A stretch of 64,000 bases of DNA. Origin: Trichobilharzia szidati (Eukaryota; Platyhelminthes; Trematoda; Strigeidida; Schistosomatidae). The stretch lies in the NCBI GenBank assembly GCA_944472155.2, contig OX235279.1, positions 62,965,564 to 63,029,563 on the forward strand. Reading direction: 5' to 3'. The position numbers were made by a program, and so were the translations under genes. Below, piece by piece: positions 23,786 through 35,262 of this stretch (position 1 is the stretch's first letter; every line of letters starts with the position of its first letter). The notes beneath the pieces are model-generated. The model made no database searches. It worked only from the letters and a program-made list of their open reading frames with translations, and was not told the origin of the DNA.

Positions 23786-25439
23786 CTCGCCGCCGAAAAG
23801 AGACTCTTCACTGAACCTACTTGTTTTGTTTTCATTATTCATGAACAATTTCAATTGGTAGAAACAGAAAAAATCTACTGATTTTGCTTTAAGTATTGTT
23901 TTCTGATAACCTGCTGCTAATTCCAAGGTTCGCTTTCCGTTTTACAGAATTTTGATTATCTAAATTTATTGTCATTTACAAGAAAAATGTCAGTGTTCTT
24001 ACAAGGAATATTAAGCATATAGTTATTTTCTCTATCTTAGTTATTCATCCACGACGATCATCTCACTCTTAGCTGTTTCTACCTACCTGTTCGAATTTCA
24101 GCTTTCACCTTATCAACTCAATATCTAATTGTTTATTCCGAACAGGTTCATTTGTCTTTGGATGGGAAGAGGACTAATCATTTTATATCCGACTTAAATT
24201 GAAGGGGAAATTTTGCTTTAAATTTTGATCATACAACTATCATTCGATTTTTTGTTACATATTAGCGAATATAAATCACTGAATAATTTATTACTGTTCT
24301 TCTTCTGGCTATTTTCGTTTAATATCACAATGGTCATGAACACTTAACTTCCGAATTCATACACCGATGTCTGTGAAGTATATAACTTTTGCTCAGACTT
24401 AATGATTGTCCATACTTACATATTCTCTTAATGCTGACAATCAATACTACTGGTTGAATCAGAAGGTTCACATAATTGGAAAGTGTCCAGTTAGTTCATG
24501 GTGATAGTCTATTGCCTACTAGTTATCGGCTGTAACCGTTCAATATATATAATAGTTGTCACAAATATAATACTTAGTCCGAATGCATAGTGATCTCACT
24601 GGATAGGAGTTGGGATATATACCCTGAAGGTATTTGGAAACTAAGTGTGAAGTCAATCACTGAATTCAAATCCGTGAGGTAAATAACAGTTTGATTACTG
24701 ATACTAAGCTTGATCTCATTGATATTAGAGCAATAATAGATGGATAATTGCAGACTGAAATGGGATATCTTTTCAGTGTCTTTCAATCTTCCTGGAAATC
24801 TGCAAAAGATTATGTTTTTCAAATTGTTCAATTCACTACAAGGCTATGCGAATGGACATCAGCATTATGTATACTCCTTTTTTTAAAAAGCATTTACAAA
24901 CTAAATAAATCATCCATGTTAAATCAATTCCGATTTCTGTTAGAGGAAAGAGAAAAATGTCAATTTTAGGCTTATTTTGAATCGATTCGTTTATTCAGAA
25001 ATGTTTGATTAATTGAATTTTTTTTACAAAAGGTACAAAATCATTTTAAATTTGGCAATCTCTGAGTTTATGTATATTTGTGTGTGTATATGCTTCCACC
25101 GTATTGATTTCTTTGATCACTTAGTCAGGTGACGCATAGTCAGTAACTATCATAGTTTGTACATGTGTATTTTATGTTGTTCTTTTATTTAAACGTTGTT
25201 TTTTTACGTATTCGCGCGCCGTATCAGTATTGTCTGTGACGTAAGTAAATTCCTCTGGTTTGGTATAAACATTCTTGTATACGAGGACTGCATAAGGTCA
25301 ATTAAATAAACATGAATGACGCCTTCCTCCATTTTTTCTTCACACATGTTGCTATACCTTTCTACATGAAATTGATCAAGGAAGAGTGACGCAAACGTAT
25401 ATATTTTCAAGAATTGGTTTTTTGTAGGGATTCTATTTG

Positions 25440-25560
25440 CTTCAGGTTAGACCACGGATCGATATCAGTTAGATAACCATGGAAAACCAGGAAGTACTGA
25501 CTGCTGTTTCATCCTAGTTTGGGACTCATGGGCAGTACTCACCCATTGTAACGGGTCACA
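25440..25560 (-). mobile_element. Hammerhead SINE relic (family 2)
   Basis: On the minus strand the order is a relic B-box side (cccgttacaatgggt), a hammerhead-like segment (25538-25491) and the family-2 3' part (ttttccatggtta...). The motif retains stem I (gtactg with cagtac), tgag, tcccaaactaggatgaaac and the TC position, but the CTGAAGA core is destroyed (cccatga). A (TA)n run at about 25570 adjoins it. Confidence 0.55.
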
Positions 25561-26053
25561 GTGGCTGAATGATATATATATATATATATTGAACATAGTA
25601 AAAACATACCGCGTGGATACTGTGGCAATGTAGAATTTGATGAGTTTTATAAACTGGAATAAAAGCCTGATAAGTCCATCTTCAAGATAGTTTTAGTTTT
25701 TACCTTCGACTGTGAGTTTAAACTTAGCTGAGAAATATGACGTTCTATGACTAATGTAAATCATTGGTTTGACTTCATTGGAAACTTCATCTTATGCTAT
25801 GGATATGTATTTATTAGAAAACTGATGCATTCTTATTTTGAGTGGTGCACATTCATTCCTACAATATCCATTTTGAGTGATATGAGATAATCCTTTATGT
25901 GATTAATTGAAAAATACTTAAAGTATTCATCTTATTGTATTCCATTTCTTTCCAACTATTTTGATTTTTGGGAGTAACTTTAATTTATTGATACGTATTT
26001 ACTAAGTATATTTAATGCAATTAATTTACTTTTGTATCTGTTTACCTATCAAG

Positions 26054-26215
26054 TTGCCAAACTTCATCAATGAACTCACGGTGGTGGATATTGATTTGGG
26101 TTCAGAGATACCTGTGTTAAGACGTGTTGGATGTCCTTATCTTGATGCTCATGGACTCTGGATCGAAATTGACATCGGTTATGCTGGTGGATTTTCGTTT
26201 GCTTTAGAAACAAGC
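26054..26215 (+). CDS. TEX2: TEX2 exon: SMP domain
   Basis: 54 codons, phase 0; acceptor ctatcaag|ttg, donor caagc|gtaagt. It encodes LPNFINELTVVDIDLGSEIP, then GCPYLDAHGLWIEIDIGYAGG. This is the SMP signature region in which vertebrate TEX2 has LPYFMNELTLTELDMGVAVP and GLWIDLEMSYNGSF. It corresponds to residues 544-597. Confidence 0.93.
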
Positions 26216-27061
26216 GTAAGTGTGGTATTTATTAAAAGTAGTAACAGTTTAATTACAAACTCATTGGTATGTTCAAAGTTGTAATGATTGTGGATTACAG
26301 CTAGGTTTGTCATATTGAAGTGCGATTATCAGTTGAACTTTTTTTATGGTTTAACAAATCTATTATCTGACTACTACCTTATTATTTGTTCAACCCAGAA
26401 ACATAGTGACATTCAATTGCCTGCTGTCGTTTATAATGAGTTAATTTTTATCCTCACCAAGTTGAATTATTCAAGTGAAAACTCATGTGTAGAACCAATG
26501 ATGCACATTTATGTATGACGATCTTTTCGGACTGAAATAACTTTGTTACTGTCTAGTAGAAATAAATGCATTGTTCTAATCTGAAGCATAAAGATTTTTT
26601 GTTTAAAGACCGTCTGTAGCCATTTCGGTCCCTTTAGTGATACATTTTAATTCTGCTAAATGGTTTGCTGTTACCATTAGACACCATTTAAAAAAAAATT
26701 AATGTAAATAAATTTAAGTCATAATAGTAATTTGTTGTGGTTTGTTAATTGTAGCACCATGAATATGTATAAAATCCATAGTATAAGAAACTGCGGTGTG
26801 TTTCATCGAATCATCAGAAAAAGTTGCAGTGTGTTAAACGTTAAACGGAATAATACTTACAACTAGAACAGTCAGTGATGGTAAAACTTTTTGACTGTTA
26901 CATGAAATCTATATTTTAATTACTTTATGAGTAAATAAGCAGCTGTTATTTCCTACCCAACCTACTGACGCCAGAATTCAACAAAGTCCACCTTCAGACA
27001 CTTTATAAACCAGTTTTATGGTAATGCTTAGTCAACGACATCTGTTAAATGAAGAACTTTA

Positions 27062-27505
27062 ATTGAATTTAAGATTTCCCCGTCGATTTATTGGACCGAA
27101 GTGTTCGGTCTCAGGTTGACATGTCGGCTTCTTGTGCAGATGCTTCGACGATATCTGGGCATGTAATTAGAATTTAATTTGTGGATGGTGGCTAGCAGTG
27201 GAATCCAGGATGCGCGTTTCGTCCCATTTGAGACTCGTCATCTGGATGTGCTTGCATTCCCCAGTGAGTGATGATGTTCCCACCGAGGCTCGAACCCATT
27301 GCCCTTAGTTTCAAATGCCAAAGCGTTATCCACTAGACCACTTGGTCCACGACAGCCACCTCTTGTGCAATGGGTCATATTAGTTTAATTGAATTTGAGA
27401 TTTTCTCGTCGATTGATTGGACCGAAGTGCTTAGTCTCAGACGACATGTCAACCTGGCACCGAGCACTTCGGTTCAATCAATCGACGGGAAAATCTCAAA
27501 TTCAA
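27062..27505 (-). mobile_element. Hammerhead SINE with terminal inverted repeats (family 3)
   Basis: A 444 bp unit flanked by the perfect 17 bp repeat ttaaatgaagaacttta (27045-27061 and 27506-27522). Both ends carry about 65 bp inverted repeats that begin aattgaattt and end gacatgtc. Inside, on the minus strand, there is first a second inverted copy of that end (27384-27505 folds as a hairpin). Then come a tRNA-like head (gtggtctagtggataacgc and gggttcgagcctc), a hammerhead motif (27248-27201) and a 3' part. One duplication surrounds everything, so the composite moved as one unit. Confidence 0.78.
27201..27248 (-). ncRNA. Hammerhead motif with C3-to-A change
   Basis: The minus strand reads catccag, ATGACGAG, gtctcaaatgggac, GAAA, a short stem III loop, TC, then ctgg. 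Stem I (ccag with ctgg), stem II (gtctc...gggac) and GAAA are intact, but the first core base (C3) is A. C3 pairs with the catalytic G8, so activity is expected to be lost or much reduced. Confidence 0.65.
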
Positions 27506-27981
27506 TTAAATGAAGAACTTTATTATCAGTTTTGAAAATTCATAATGCAAAAGATTGTTGACCTTTTCTAACAACTCCTGCTAACTGAAAGAAAGCGTAG
27601 ATGATGTACTGGTACCCGTGATGTAATCATCCTACTTCAATTACATCCGTATTCAGTCTAAATTGAAGAATTATTTTACCAAATGAATTTTAGTAATCAT
27701 GAAATTTCTTCTCTTTTGATGAAGTTCATCAGTTACAAGTTGATTAACTTCTTTCATTTGGTCTTCAGAGTTGAATCGATTTGGTCTGGAAAGTAATTCG
27801 ATTCCCTTTAAACTTTATCACCTGCGAGTTTACTTATCAATTAACCATATGAGTTTTTCTACTGTTTGCATAACTGTCGTACAACTGGAGTAATTTACTG
27901 GTCATTGGTATGTACACTTTCCTATGTTGTTTTACTGCCTAGTCTTGAGTTTGTTCACTTCGGTTTTCCCTTTTTCTTCAG

Positions 27982-28042
27982 GTTAATTTAATGCGTTGGA
28001 ATCAAAAGCTTCGTGAAGAAAAGGATAATAACAATTCAACAG
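27982..28042 (+). CDS. TEX2: TEX2 exon: short SMP-domain exon
   Basis: 61 bp; acceptor cttcag|gtt, donor caacag|gtatgt. It encodes VNLMRWNQKLREEKDNNNST plus one base of a split Asp codon completed at 30868. Vertebrate TEX2 has a strand followed by a charged linker at this place. The short exon is supported by phase agreement on both sides. Confidence 0.85.
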
Positions 28043-29183
28043 GTATGTTTCCTCTTTATTTAGTTTTTCTGTTATGTTAGAAATTAAATTAACATTTACC
28101 AATATGAGTGTATTGTCTAGTTTGATTGATATACGAAGATGAATCTATTTATACCATAAAAGTCGTGACAAATAATCCTTAGTATGCTAAAAACAAAATC
28201 GTAGACATACTCACTCCCTCTCTTTGATTACTGTTATTATTGGCAAGCCCACTGTCGCCTTCTGGATCATTGTCCAACGTGGTTAGGTGAATAAGTTGTG
28301 AAGTCAATCAGATTGACACACCTAGCACAAGATAAATAGGAATTCAGCTTTTACAGTTCTATAGAACGTGCCACCTGAGCTATCTAGGTTACTAAGCATA
28401 TCTGAGGCAGTCGTCACAAAGATTTTTCAACCCAATGTCTGTGTTCAGAAAAAGTTTGTTTTCAATTCCTCTCCCTCGCTTGGCCTTCACCACCAACCTA
28501 GAATAGTTAGTTATCTCTCCCTGTGACACCGGATACTTGTAAGCGTTATCTTAGTGGGTTTGAATTGTAATGCTATCTGTATTATCAATATTATGCTGTG
28601 CTGTAGTTGTACATTTTAGTCTCGGTTTCACAATTTACCAGTATTATTACATTATCTAGTTGCTATGTGACAATAATTATTTTCCCCTCTCGCCCTACCA
28701 GAATTCACATTCTATCTATACACTCACGGTTGCCTAAATTTTATAAATACTTGAATGAATTTACATTATTATTATTATTGTGATCACCTCAATTGCTATC
28801 CATTAATTCACATCCCTGAACTCTGATACTATATTCTATTAACCACATTCTCAATCATGTTGGGTTTCTTTTTGGATACATAGATAACACCCTAACGAAT
28901 TACTTGGTGTTGTATTGCACCCAAAAACATTATGCATGTTTTGTTTTTAATTTAGCCTTATAATGACATTGGAAAAGCAGTTGTACAAATTGACTATGTT
29001 GCTCTGTTTTCTTAGCATGCATAGTAATAGAATCGACGTTTATCAACACTGTACACTTTATATATGTCCAAACCAAGTTCACTTTTAACGGTTTGAAAAA
29101 ATTTGTGCATTGGGTATATGATATTCATTATAATAAAGGTTTTTGTATTTCCCAATGAATGAAAAACAAAACGATATTGTTTT

Positions 29184-29226
29184 TACTGACGTTTCGCTAT
29201 TTAATGCTAATAGCTTTATCAAAGTA
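29184..29226 (-). ncRNA. Hammerhead-like fold in PLE left arm
   Basis: The minus strand has stem I tact/agta, the core string TTGATAAA, stem II gctatt/aatagc, GAAA, a two-base helix III and the GTC cleavage position. Relative to the canonical CTGATGA core, C3 is T and G8 is A, which would keep the 3-8 contact as a U-A pair. Hammerheads in the terminal repeats of Penelope-like elements are known; activity of this variant is uncertain. Confidence 0.45.
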
Positions 29227-30420
29227 TTATTAAACCGGAATTTACAAAATCTCAGCATATATATAACAAACAGTTAGGGGGTGAGAAAATAGACATAGGT
29301 CAAGTTAAAGGGACATATTGAAAGTAAAAATAGCAATGAAGATAACTAAACCAAATAACAAAGGTAATAGTATGTCTGTTATGATATCAAAATAAAGTTT
29401 ACTAACTTGATCATCGTTCGTCTGTCTGGGGGCATTTTTAGTTGTCAAGTTGGTCAATTGGTAAAGATAACAAAACCATCATGTGTAGATTGTTGGATTT
29501 GATCAGTGTGTAAAATTATAAAAGTAGTGTGTGTTTACATAATGAAATTGCTTATCACATTCGTGTTGATTTTGTCACTTCATGGGGAAGGGAGGTGTTG
29601 TAACCAGGTCAAATTCTGTTTTAGTCCATCATTCCTATTCAGACAATTTGGATTCCACTTGATATGAAGTGCTTCTGATATTAGACGTTCTTTGTGATTT
29701 CTGAAGTTTTTCTGGATTATTTCAATATTGTCAAAATCAACTTTGTGGCCTGATTCTATAGCATGTAGACCTATGGCTGATGATTTTTCAAGTTTTTGTA
29801 GTTCAACAGGATTTCTCGGTGGTCGAAGAGATGCTCTATGGTGTTCATTTCTTCTGATTTTGATTTCTCGAGATGTTTGTCCGATGTATATCGCATCACA
29901 TTCCAAGCATTTTATTTTATAGACACAATTAGAGAATCTTTGGGGATTTGGTCTTTTACATGGACAAGGTTGCTTTGAAGTGTGTCTGATGTTTTGAAGA
30001 AAACTCTAATGTCGAGCTGATTGAGTACTCTTCTGATATCGTCTGATGTCTCTGCTCTATATGGAATGACGACTGTTGATGTCCATGTTTTCGGAATGCG
30101 TTTTTGGCCATACTTAATGTCTGTGTTGATTTTGTTGATGAAGTTCCATGGGTAGTTGTTTTGCTTGAGAGTTTTGTTATCTTTACCAATTGACCAACTT
30201 GACAACTAAAAATGCCCCCAGACAGACGAACGATGATCAAGTTAGTAAACTTTATTTTGATATCATAACAGACATACTATTACCTTTGTTATTTGGTTTA
30301 GTTATCTTCATTGCTATTTTTACTTTCAATATCTCCCTTTAACTTGACCTATGTCTATTTTCTCACCCCCTAACTGTTTGTTATATATATGCTGAGATTT
30401 TGTAAATTCCGGTTTAATAA

Positions 30421-30463
30421 TACTTTGATAAAGCTATTAGCATTAAATAGCGAAACGTCAGTA
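30421..30463 (+). ncRNA. Hammerhead-like fold in PLE right arm
   Basis: The same 43-base motif as at 29184-29226, in opposite orientation and identical in its core. The U3-A8 variant is therefore conserved between the two arms. Confidence 0.45.
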
Positions 30464-30867
30464 AAAACAATATAGTTTTGTTTTTCATTCATTGGGAAAT
30501 ACGAAAACCTTTATTATACTGTACACTTTGTTTACGGAGTAGGTCTTTGTTTAATTTTCACCATCCTGTGTCCAAACGTCAAGAAAAAGTTAGAAATTGT
30601 TGAAACTATGCAATATTTATTAGAATCTCAAAGACTAGACTACTAAACAGATATACTTTCGTCAATATGGATAGGGAATTTTCCTCAGTGTTTTTCATGT
30701 TTAAGACTTTTCTTCAATGAACCAGTCACCTTTCGAATTTGAACTCATCTACATCGTAATTCCTGTGTTCGTGAAACACTCACTCTGTTTCTTGGACGCA
30801 TAACATATTTTTACTACAGTAAAATTAATTTTAATTGTTCAATTAATATGCTTTGCTTTTAATTTAG

Positions 30868-31129
30868 ATAATTTAACTCAGAATTCGCCTTCATTGAATG
30901 AATCAGTACAAAGGATGAATTCACGCTCCACCACAAAAATGGCTGCTTTTGTATCTGACGAAGAAGACAGTGCTGATTCTACAACTGACTCTGAACTAGA
31001 TGAATCGACAATGAACCAAAATTCTAGTCCTACAAACAGTTTACGATCTGGACGAAATTTGCCCTCAGTCGGTTTGAATACAAGTGTACTAAAGTCAGGT
31101 GATAGTGAACGTAATAATCTCGATGAGAG
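30868..31129 (+). CDS. TEX2: TEX2 exon: acidic loop within SMP domain
   Basis: 262 bp; acceptor aatttag|at, donor gagag|gtaata, phase 1 in and phase 2 out. It encodes a polar, acidic loop (AFVSDEEDSADSTTDSELDE) with Ser/Asn-rich flanks. Vertebrate TEX2 has an equivalent acidic Ser-rich insertion (DSDEESSSAGSSDEED) between SMP strands. The minus-strand ORF here is a shadow. Confidence 0.88.
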
Positions 31130-31397
31130 GTAATAATAACTCCTGTGTTCTGTCTTTACGATTTTCTTATATATCTGATAAAACATGGATTATGAGAGAT
31201 GTTTAAGTGGGAAAGTTACTATAATGTAATTATAGTAGTGATGACTATAGACACCTCACTCATTTAATAAGGTTGTACGAAATCTATGTTCACGTTTTAC
31301 TCTTTTGATAATGAGTAATGCAACAGTAAGTTTTTTTCAGTCTATATTCAGCAAGTTCTGTTATGCAGCCTAGTAACTATGTTGTAATGTCGGATAA

Positions 31398-31604
31398 GTG
31401 CATAGCGGTTAGGACGCTTGCAGACTATGCACATGGTCCGGAGTTCGATCCCCGGCCGACTCACTCCTTTACCTCGCTAAGCCAGAAAAATGTCGGTGAA
31501 GAGGAAAGGTTGGGCATGAGGCTAGCAACCCCATCCTGTAAAAATAAACACTGCTACAGAAACTTCAAGCCCTATGTTCCATTGGGGAACGTGAAGGAAA
31601 AAAA
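31398..31604 (+). mobile_element. tRNA-headed SINE with RTE-like tail, copy 2
   Basis: It is flanked by the perfect 12 bp repeat aatgtcggataa (31386-31397 and 31605-31616). A few bases of the 5' head are missing. The A-box side (gcatagcggttaggacgc), the B box (gagttcgatccccggc), the body and the tail caagccctatgttccattgg followed by A's match copy 1 at 6563. Confidence 0.83.
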
Positions 31605-32029
31605 ATGTCGGATAAAGTATCCTATTGGTTATAATCAAACAGTTGCACTCTCATGTGGAGGCAGTGACTTTAATCCCGATTCACAGGTTTTTGAACTATG
31701 TAGGATAGTTTGTCAGTTTTCGATAACTTTGCTGCATTTTCTTGTAATTACTGTTAAACTACTAAAAATTCATAATTATTAAATAGCAGTCCAATAACTG
31801 AATCAAACTCAAACAGAGGTCCAATTGATAACAAAAAAATCTTGCGTCATCAATATTAGTAGATTATTTACAGCATTTTTAACCACTACTAATTTTGTTA
31901 TAAAATAATTTGGAGACGAAAAGTATAGTGTATACCAGAACTTGTCAGTTAATCTACTTGTGTATGAATGGCAGCTATTTTCTTTTGTTCAGTAGGAAGT
32001 GAAGAAATGAATTTAAATGACTTTATGCT

Positions 32030-32265
32030 TGGGAGGTTCAACTGTAGAGTGTCTGTCAACCACACACGTGATCTGGGTTCGATTCCCGGTGGATACACAC
32101 GCGTAAACCTCGCCTAGTTTACTACCCGGTAGTGAGCCTTGGAAAACGGCGGGGGGAGGTTTGGCGTGGGGCTAACTACCCCACCTCTTGAAAACACCAT
32201 CGCAACTGAAAACTTCAAGGATTGAAGTTGTATTTTACACTCAGGACACGAAGGAATGAAAGAAA
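32030..32265 (+). mobile_element. tRNA-headed SINE, second type
   Basis: The B box is clear (gggttcgattcccggtgg). The body has cctcgcctagtttactaccc and a G-rich gcggggggaggtttggcgtg block also seen at 15090-15236. The tail (aacttcaaggattgaagttg, then gaaggaatgaaa) differs from the RTE-B-like tail of the 6563 family. No flanking repeat was found. Confidence 0.6.
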
Positions 32266-32436
32266 ACTGAAATCTATACTTTTTTTCATGTTTAAAAGTT
32301 ATTACATGATAACAACAAATTGGTACATGTCACTATTGAAATGGACGAAATTATGATACTTTTTGATGTGATTTTAGTTTTTACTAGCATTCTCACTTCT
32401 CACCCATTTAGTGCTGTCAGAAAAAGAGCTCGAAAA

Positions 32437-33360
32437 CAATCTAGGATTTCAATATAGAAAATATCCCCATTTAGACATTTGGAAAACAGAAAGATTTAGC
32501 GAAGAAATATTTACTTTTCAATTAGATCCTCTTCTCTGGCTCTACTCTAATATATATAGCATTTTTATTACAATACACAACAGTTTACCAAACAAGTGGT
32601 GATATGTTTGTTAACAATAATTAAACAGTGTCAAAATGTCAATGGGTTGATAATTAACGCAGAAAATCAATACACATTTAAAAGGTAGAAATGGATAGAA
32701 TAAATTAATTTTACAAGAATAACACGTAATTAAAGATGAAGTGGTCAAAATAAAAATAAAATAATTTACATTATAATAATAGGGGGAGGGGGGGCGACGT
32801 AGTCCTGTCTTGTAACGATGGCCACGGTAAGGAAAGTGGCTGTACAAATTTCTTCTGTACACATAGGCTTGGTTTCTTCTGGTGGATTCCGATTGCTTCA
32901 GCTGTCTGTAGAAGACGAACTCGTAGAGCAAAGTTAAGATTAGTCGGAATGCGATAAATAATTTTAAATGCAGTATTCACATCAACCTTGTGCTCAGTAT
33001 CAACAAGGTGTGCTAAAATAGAACTACGAATAGATCTTGTTTGTCCCTTGCTTAACCACGCTGGATGATGTTCAGAAATACGATGATGAAACTGCCTAAT
33101 TGTACGCCCAATGTACGTCCATTTCTACTTTTTAAATGTGTATTGATTTTCTGCGTTAATTATCAACCCATTGACATTTTGACACTGTTTAATTATTGTT
33201 AACAAACATATCACCACTTGTTTGGTAAATTGTTGTGTATTGTAAAAATGATATATATATATATATATATATATATTAGAGTAGAGCCAGAGAAGAGGAT
33301 CTAATTGAAAAGTAAATATTTCTTCGCTCAATCTTTCTGTTTTCCAATCTAGGATTGTAA
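32437..33360 (-). mobile_element. Penelope-like element with inverted repeats, second type
   Basis: Arms 32437-32697 and 33114-33356 are inverted copies; each has a small private insertion, and the right arm holds a pure (AT)n run. The minus-strand sequence between them reads YIGRTIRQFHHRISEHHPAW, then HLVDTEHKVDVNTAFKIIYR and RVRLLQTAEAIGI. This is the GIY-YIG endonuclease with the YIG motif intact and the C-terminal tail of a Penelope-like element. The coding part upstream, including the RT, is absent. Confidence 0.8.
33249..33276. repeat. (AT)n microsatellite
   Basis: An uninterrupted AT dinucleotide run of about 14 units in the right arm of the Penelope-like element. The left arm has only a few units at the same place, so it expanded after the arms formed. 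Confidence 0.9.
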
Positions 33361-34436
33361 ACCGAATGTTCATTTTCAATAAAAGACATTGTTTAACGCT
33401 TAAAATTCTGTTTGAAATATACATAGTTGACATTCAAGGAGAAATTATACTGTCAGACTGATAAAGTTGCTGCAGTTCCCTAATCAATATCTTTAGTCTT
33501 ACAGTTAATCGTTATATGTACGAGAAGCTTTAGGAGTAAAAACAATGAGTTTTCTTTGTTATTCATCATCATAGAGAAAGTTGAACAAGGAAACTTTCGA
33601 ATATACATAAATTGTATAAAACTTGTAAATGAAATCAAATCGTTTATTGGGAACTGTAAACCTTTTAGATTGTCTTATAAAGAGTCTAACGGATGAAACA
33701 TTCAAAATCACACTGTATATATGGGATCTACATGTTCAAATGAGTATTTTCTAATCAGATCATCCAATAGTCAATTAAGTTCCATGGGTGCTAAACACAT
33801 TAAGTAGAACTAAAAACATTGTAACTGATATGAATGATATTTCAATTGAACTCTTCAAAGCATAGTATGCAAAAGATTTGTAAATTGAGGTTGAATTCAA
33901 TAGAGATTTATGCTGCTTTTCAAAAGCAAGTTGTTCCACTTTGAATTTTTCGCCTCGATTAAAAAGCTATGGAGAGAAAAAAAAGCAGCTTATCTTTCCT
34001 TAGCAAATATATCATGAACTGGTCTTGTTGTACAAGTCGTTCAGCCCCAGTGAACCAATCTTTGACCCAGCGATGAATTCGTTTGGAAATTATTGAAAGA
34101 CTATACAATTGTTGATTGTAGATAACGTTACTGAGTGGTATCCAAAAAAAATATTTGTAGTAGGTCCTATGACTAGAAATCACACAAATTAAAATCATAA
34201 GCTATAATTAACTCGGTTCACTGATAGACGCGCTTTTCGATTACTACGTTACATTAACATAGTTACATAAAACTCTTATTTTTGTGAAATATCTTGCCAA
34301 AAGTTGCAAAAAACTGTTGCAATTATTTGCCTTTCAAACACTGAATCTTTGGATATAGTATTGTTGATCGATAATACCTATAACTATCTATTTGCCACTG
34401 TGTGCTTGTTTAACACTAACTACTATCTATAACACA

Positions 34437-35262
34437 ACTTGGAGGATCTGGACTTCGCCGATGATATATGTCTGATTTCCCACAAACTGGAAGATATGCA
34501 AGCGAAAAGCAACAAGTTGGCAGAAGAAGCATCAAAGATAGGACTTCAGGTGAACATAGAGAAAACAGAGGTGATGAAGATTCCTGGTCAACACCAACAG
34601 ACAACAATGAGCATAAATGGAAGGAACCTGAAAGAAACAACCTCTTTTACCTACCTACCTGGGAAGCATCGTTTCAACTACAGGCAGACGGAACTGACGA
34701 GGATATCAAAGCAAGAATCGGAAAAGCAAGACAAGCTTTCACTACTCTCAAGTCTGTGTGAAGGTCAACAGCACTCAGCATCAAAAATAAGATCCGGATT
34801 TTCAACTCCAATGTGAAGTCAGTGCTACTTACTATACGGATCAGAGACTTGCACTGCGCGTCATAAAGAGCATATCAAACAAACTACAGACCTTCATTAA
34901 CAGTTGTCTTCGCTCAATACTCAAGATCAGATGGCCGGCCAGAAAAGATCAGCAACAGAGATCTCTGGGAGCGGATTGTGAAACAAATAGGCAGGAAGAA
35001 ATGGAGACGGATTGGTCATACTTTGAGGAAACCATCAAGTGACATCACTAGACAAGCCATTGGTCGAGTGGAACCCGAAAGGGAAGCGGCGAGTTGGTCG
35101 TCCAAAGGTGACTTGGAGGAGGTCATGTGAAGAGGAGATGAAAACGTGTGGGCAGACTTGGAGCCAGGTGAAGACTCTAGCAGAGAACCGAACGCAATGG
35201 AGACGCACGGCTGAAGCCCTATGTTCCTCTAGGAATTAAAGGAAACAATGATAATAATATAA
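34437..35262 (+). mobile_element. RTE-A LINE, 5'-truncated copy
   Basis: It encodes LDFADDICLISHKLEDMQAK, NIEKTEVMKIPGQHQQTTMS and, after frame changes, the RRVGRPKVTWRRSCEEEMKT tail. It ends in ggaattaaaggaaacaatg and ATA repeats. This is the same subfamily as 20976-22056. The left end starts abruptly in the YADD-equivalent region. No target-site duplication could be resolved. Confidence 0.82.

Larger units (their letters stand above)
17380..26053 (+). other. TEX2: TEX2 intron 4
   Basis: The longest intron of the gene seen here, 8.7 kb. It contains hammerhead-SINE pieces (18425-18650, 25440-25560), a PLE (19612-20515), an RTE-A copy (20976-22056), an RTE-C tail (22630-22838), a fold-back repeat (23083-23785) and TA runs near 20701 and 25570. 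I see no gene in 17566-18420, 18650-19600, 22070-22620 or 23790-25430. Confidence 0.7.
26216..27981 (+). other. TEX2: TEX2 intron 5
   Basis: A 1.8 kb intron containing the terminal-inverted-repeat hammerhead SINE at 27062-27505. The remainder shows no gene. Confidence 0.7.
29130..30519 (-). mobile_element. Penelope-like element with inverted terminal repeats
   Basis: Two near-identical arms (29130-29476 and 30171-30519, about 347 bp each) are inverted around about 690 bp of minus-strand coding sequence. Two overlapping frames encode the connector and the GIY-YIG endonuclease: CVYKIKCLECDAIYIGQTSR, KIRRNEHH, IGLHAIESGHKVDFDNIEI and ISEALHIKWNPN. The YIG motif and the downstream Arg are present. 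A frame change at about 29935 splits the ORF, and no reverse transcriptase remains. Each arm carries a hammerhead-like fold (see separate entries). Confidence 0.85.
28043..30867 (+). other. TEX2: TEX2 intron 6
   Basis: A 2.8 kb intron whose right half is a Penelope-like element between inverted repeats (29130-30519). In 28043-29129 I see only a faint tRNA-like minus-strand head near 28350-28400 (tagctcaggtggcacg) and no gene. Confidence 0.65.

Noticed and set aside
24574..24969. Overlapping ORFs on both strands
   Set aside because: No motif, no splice support and AT-rich composition; neither strand looks coding.
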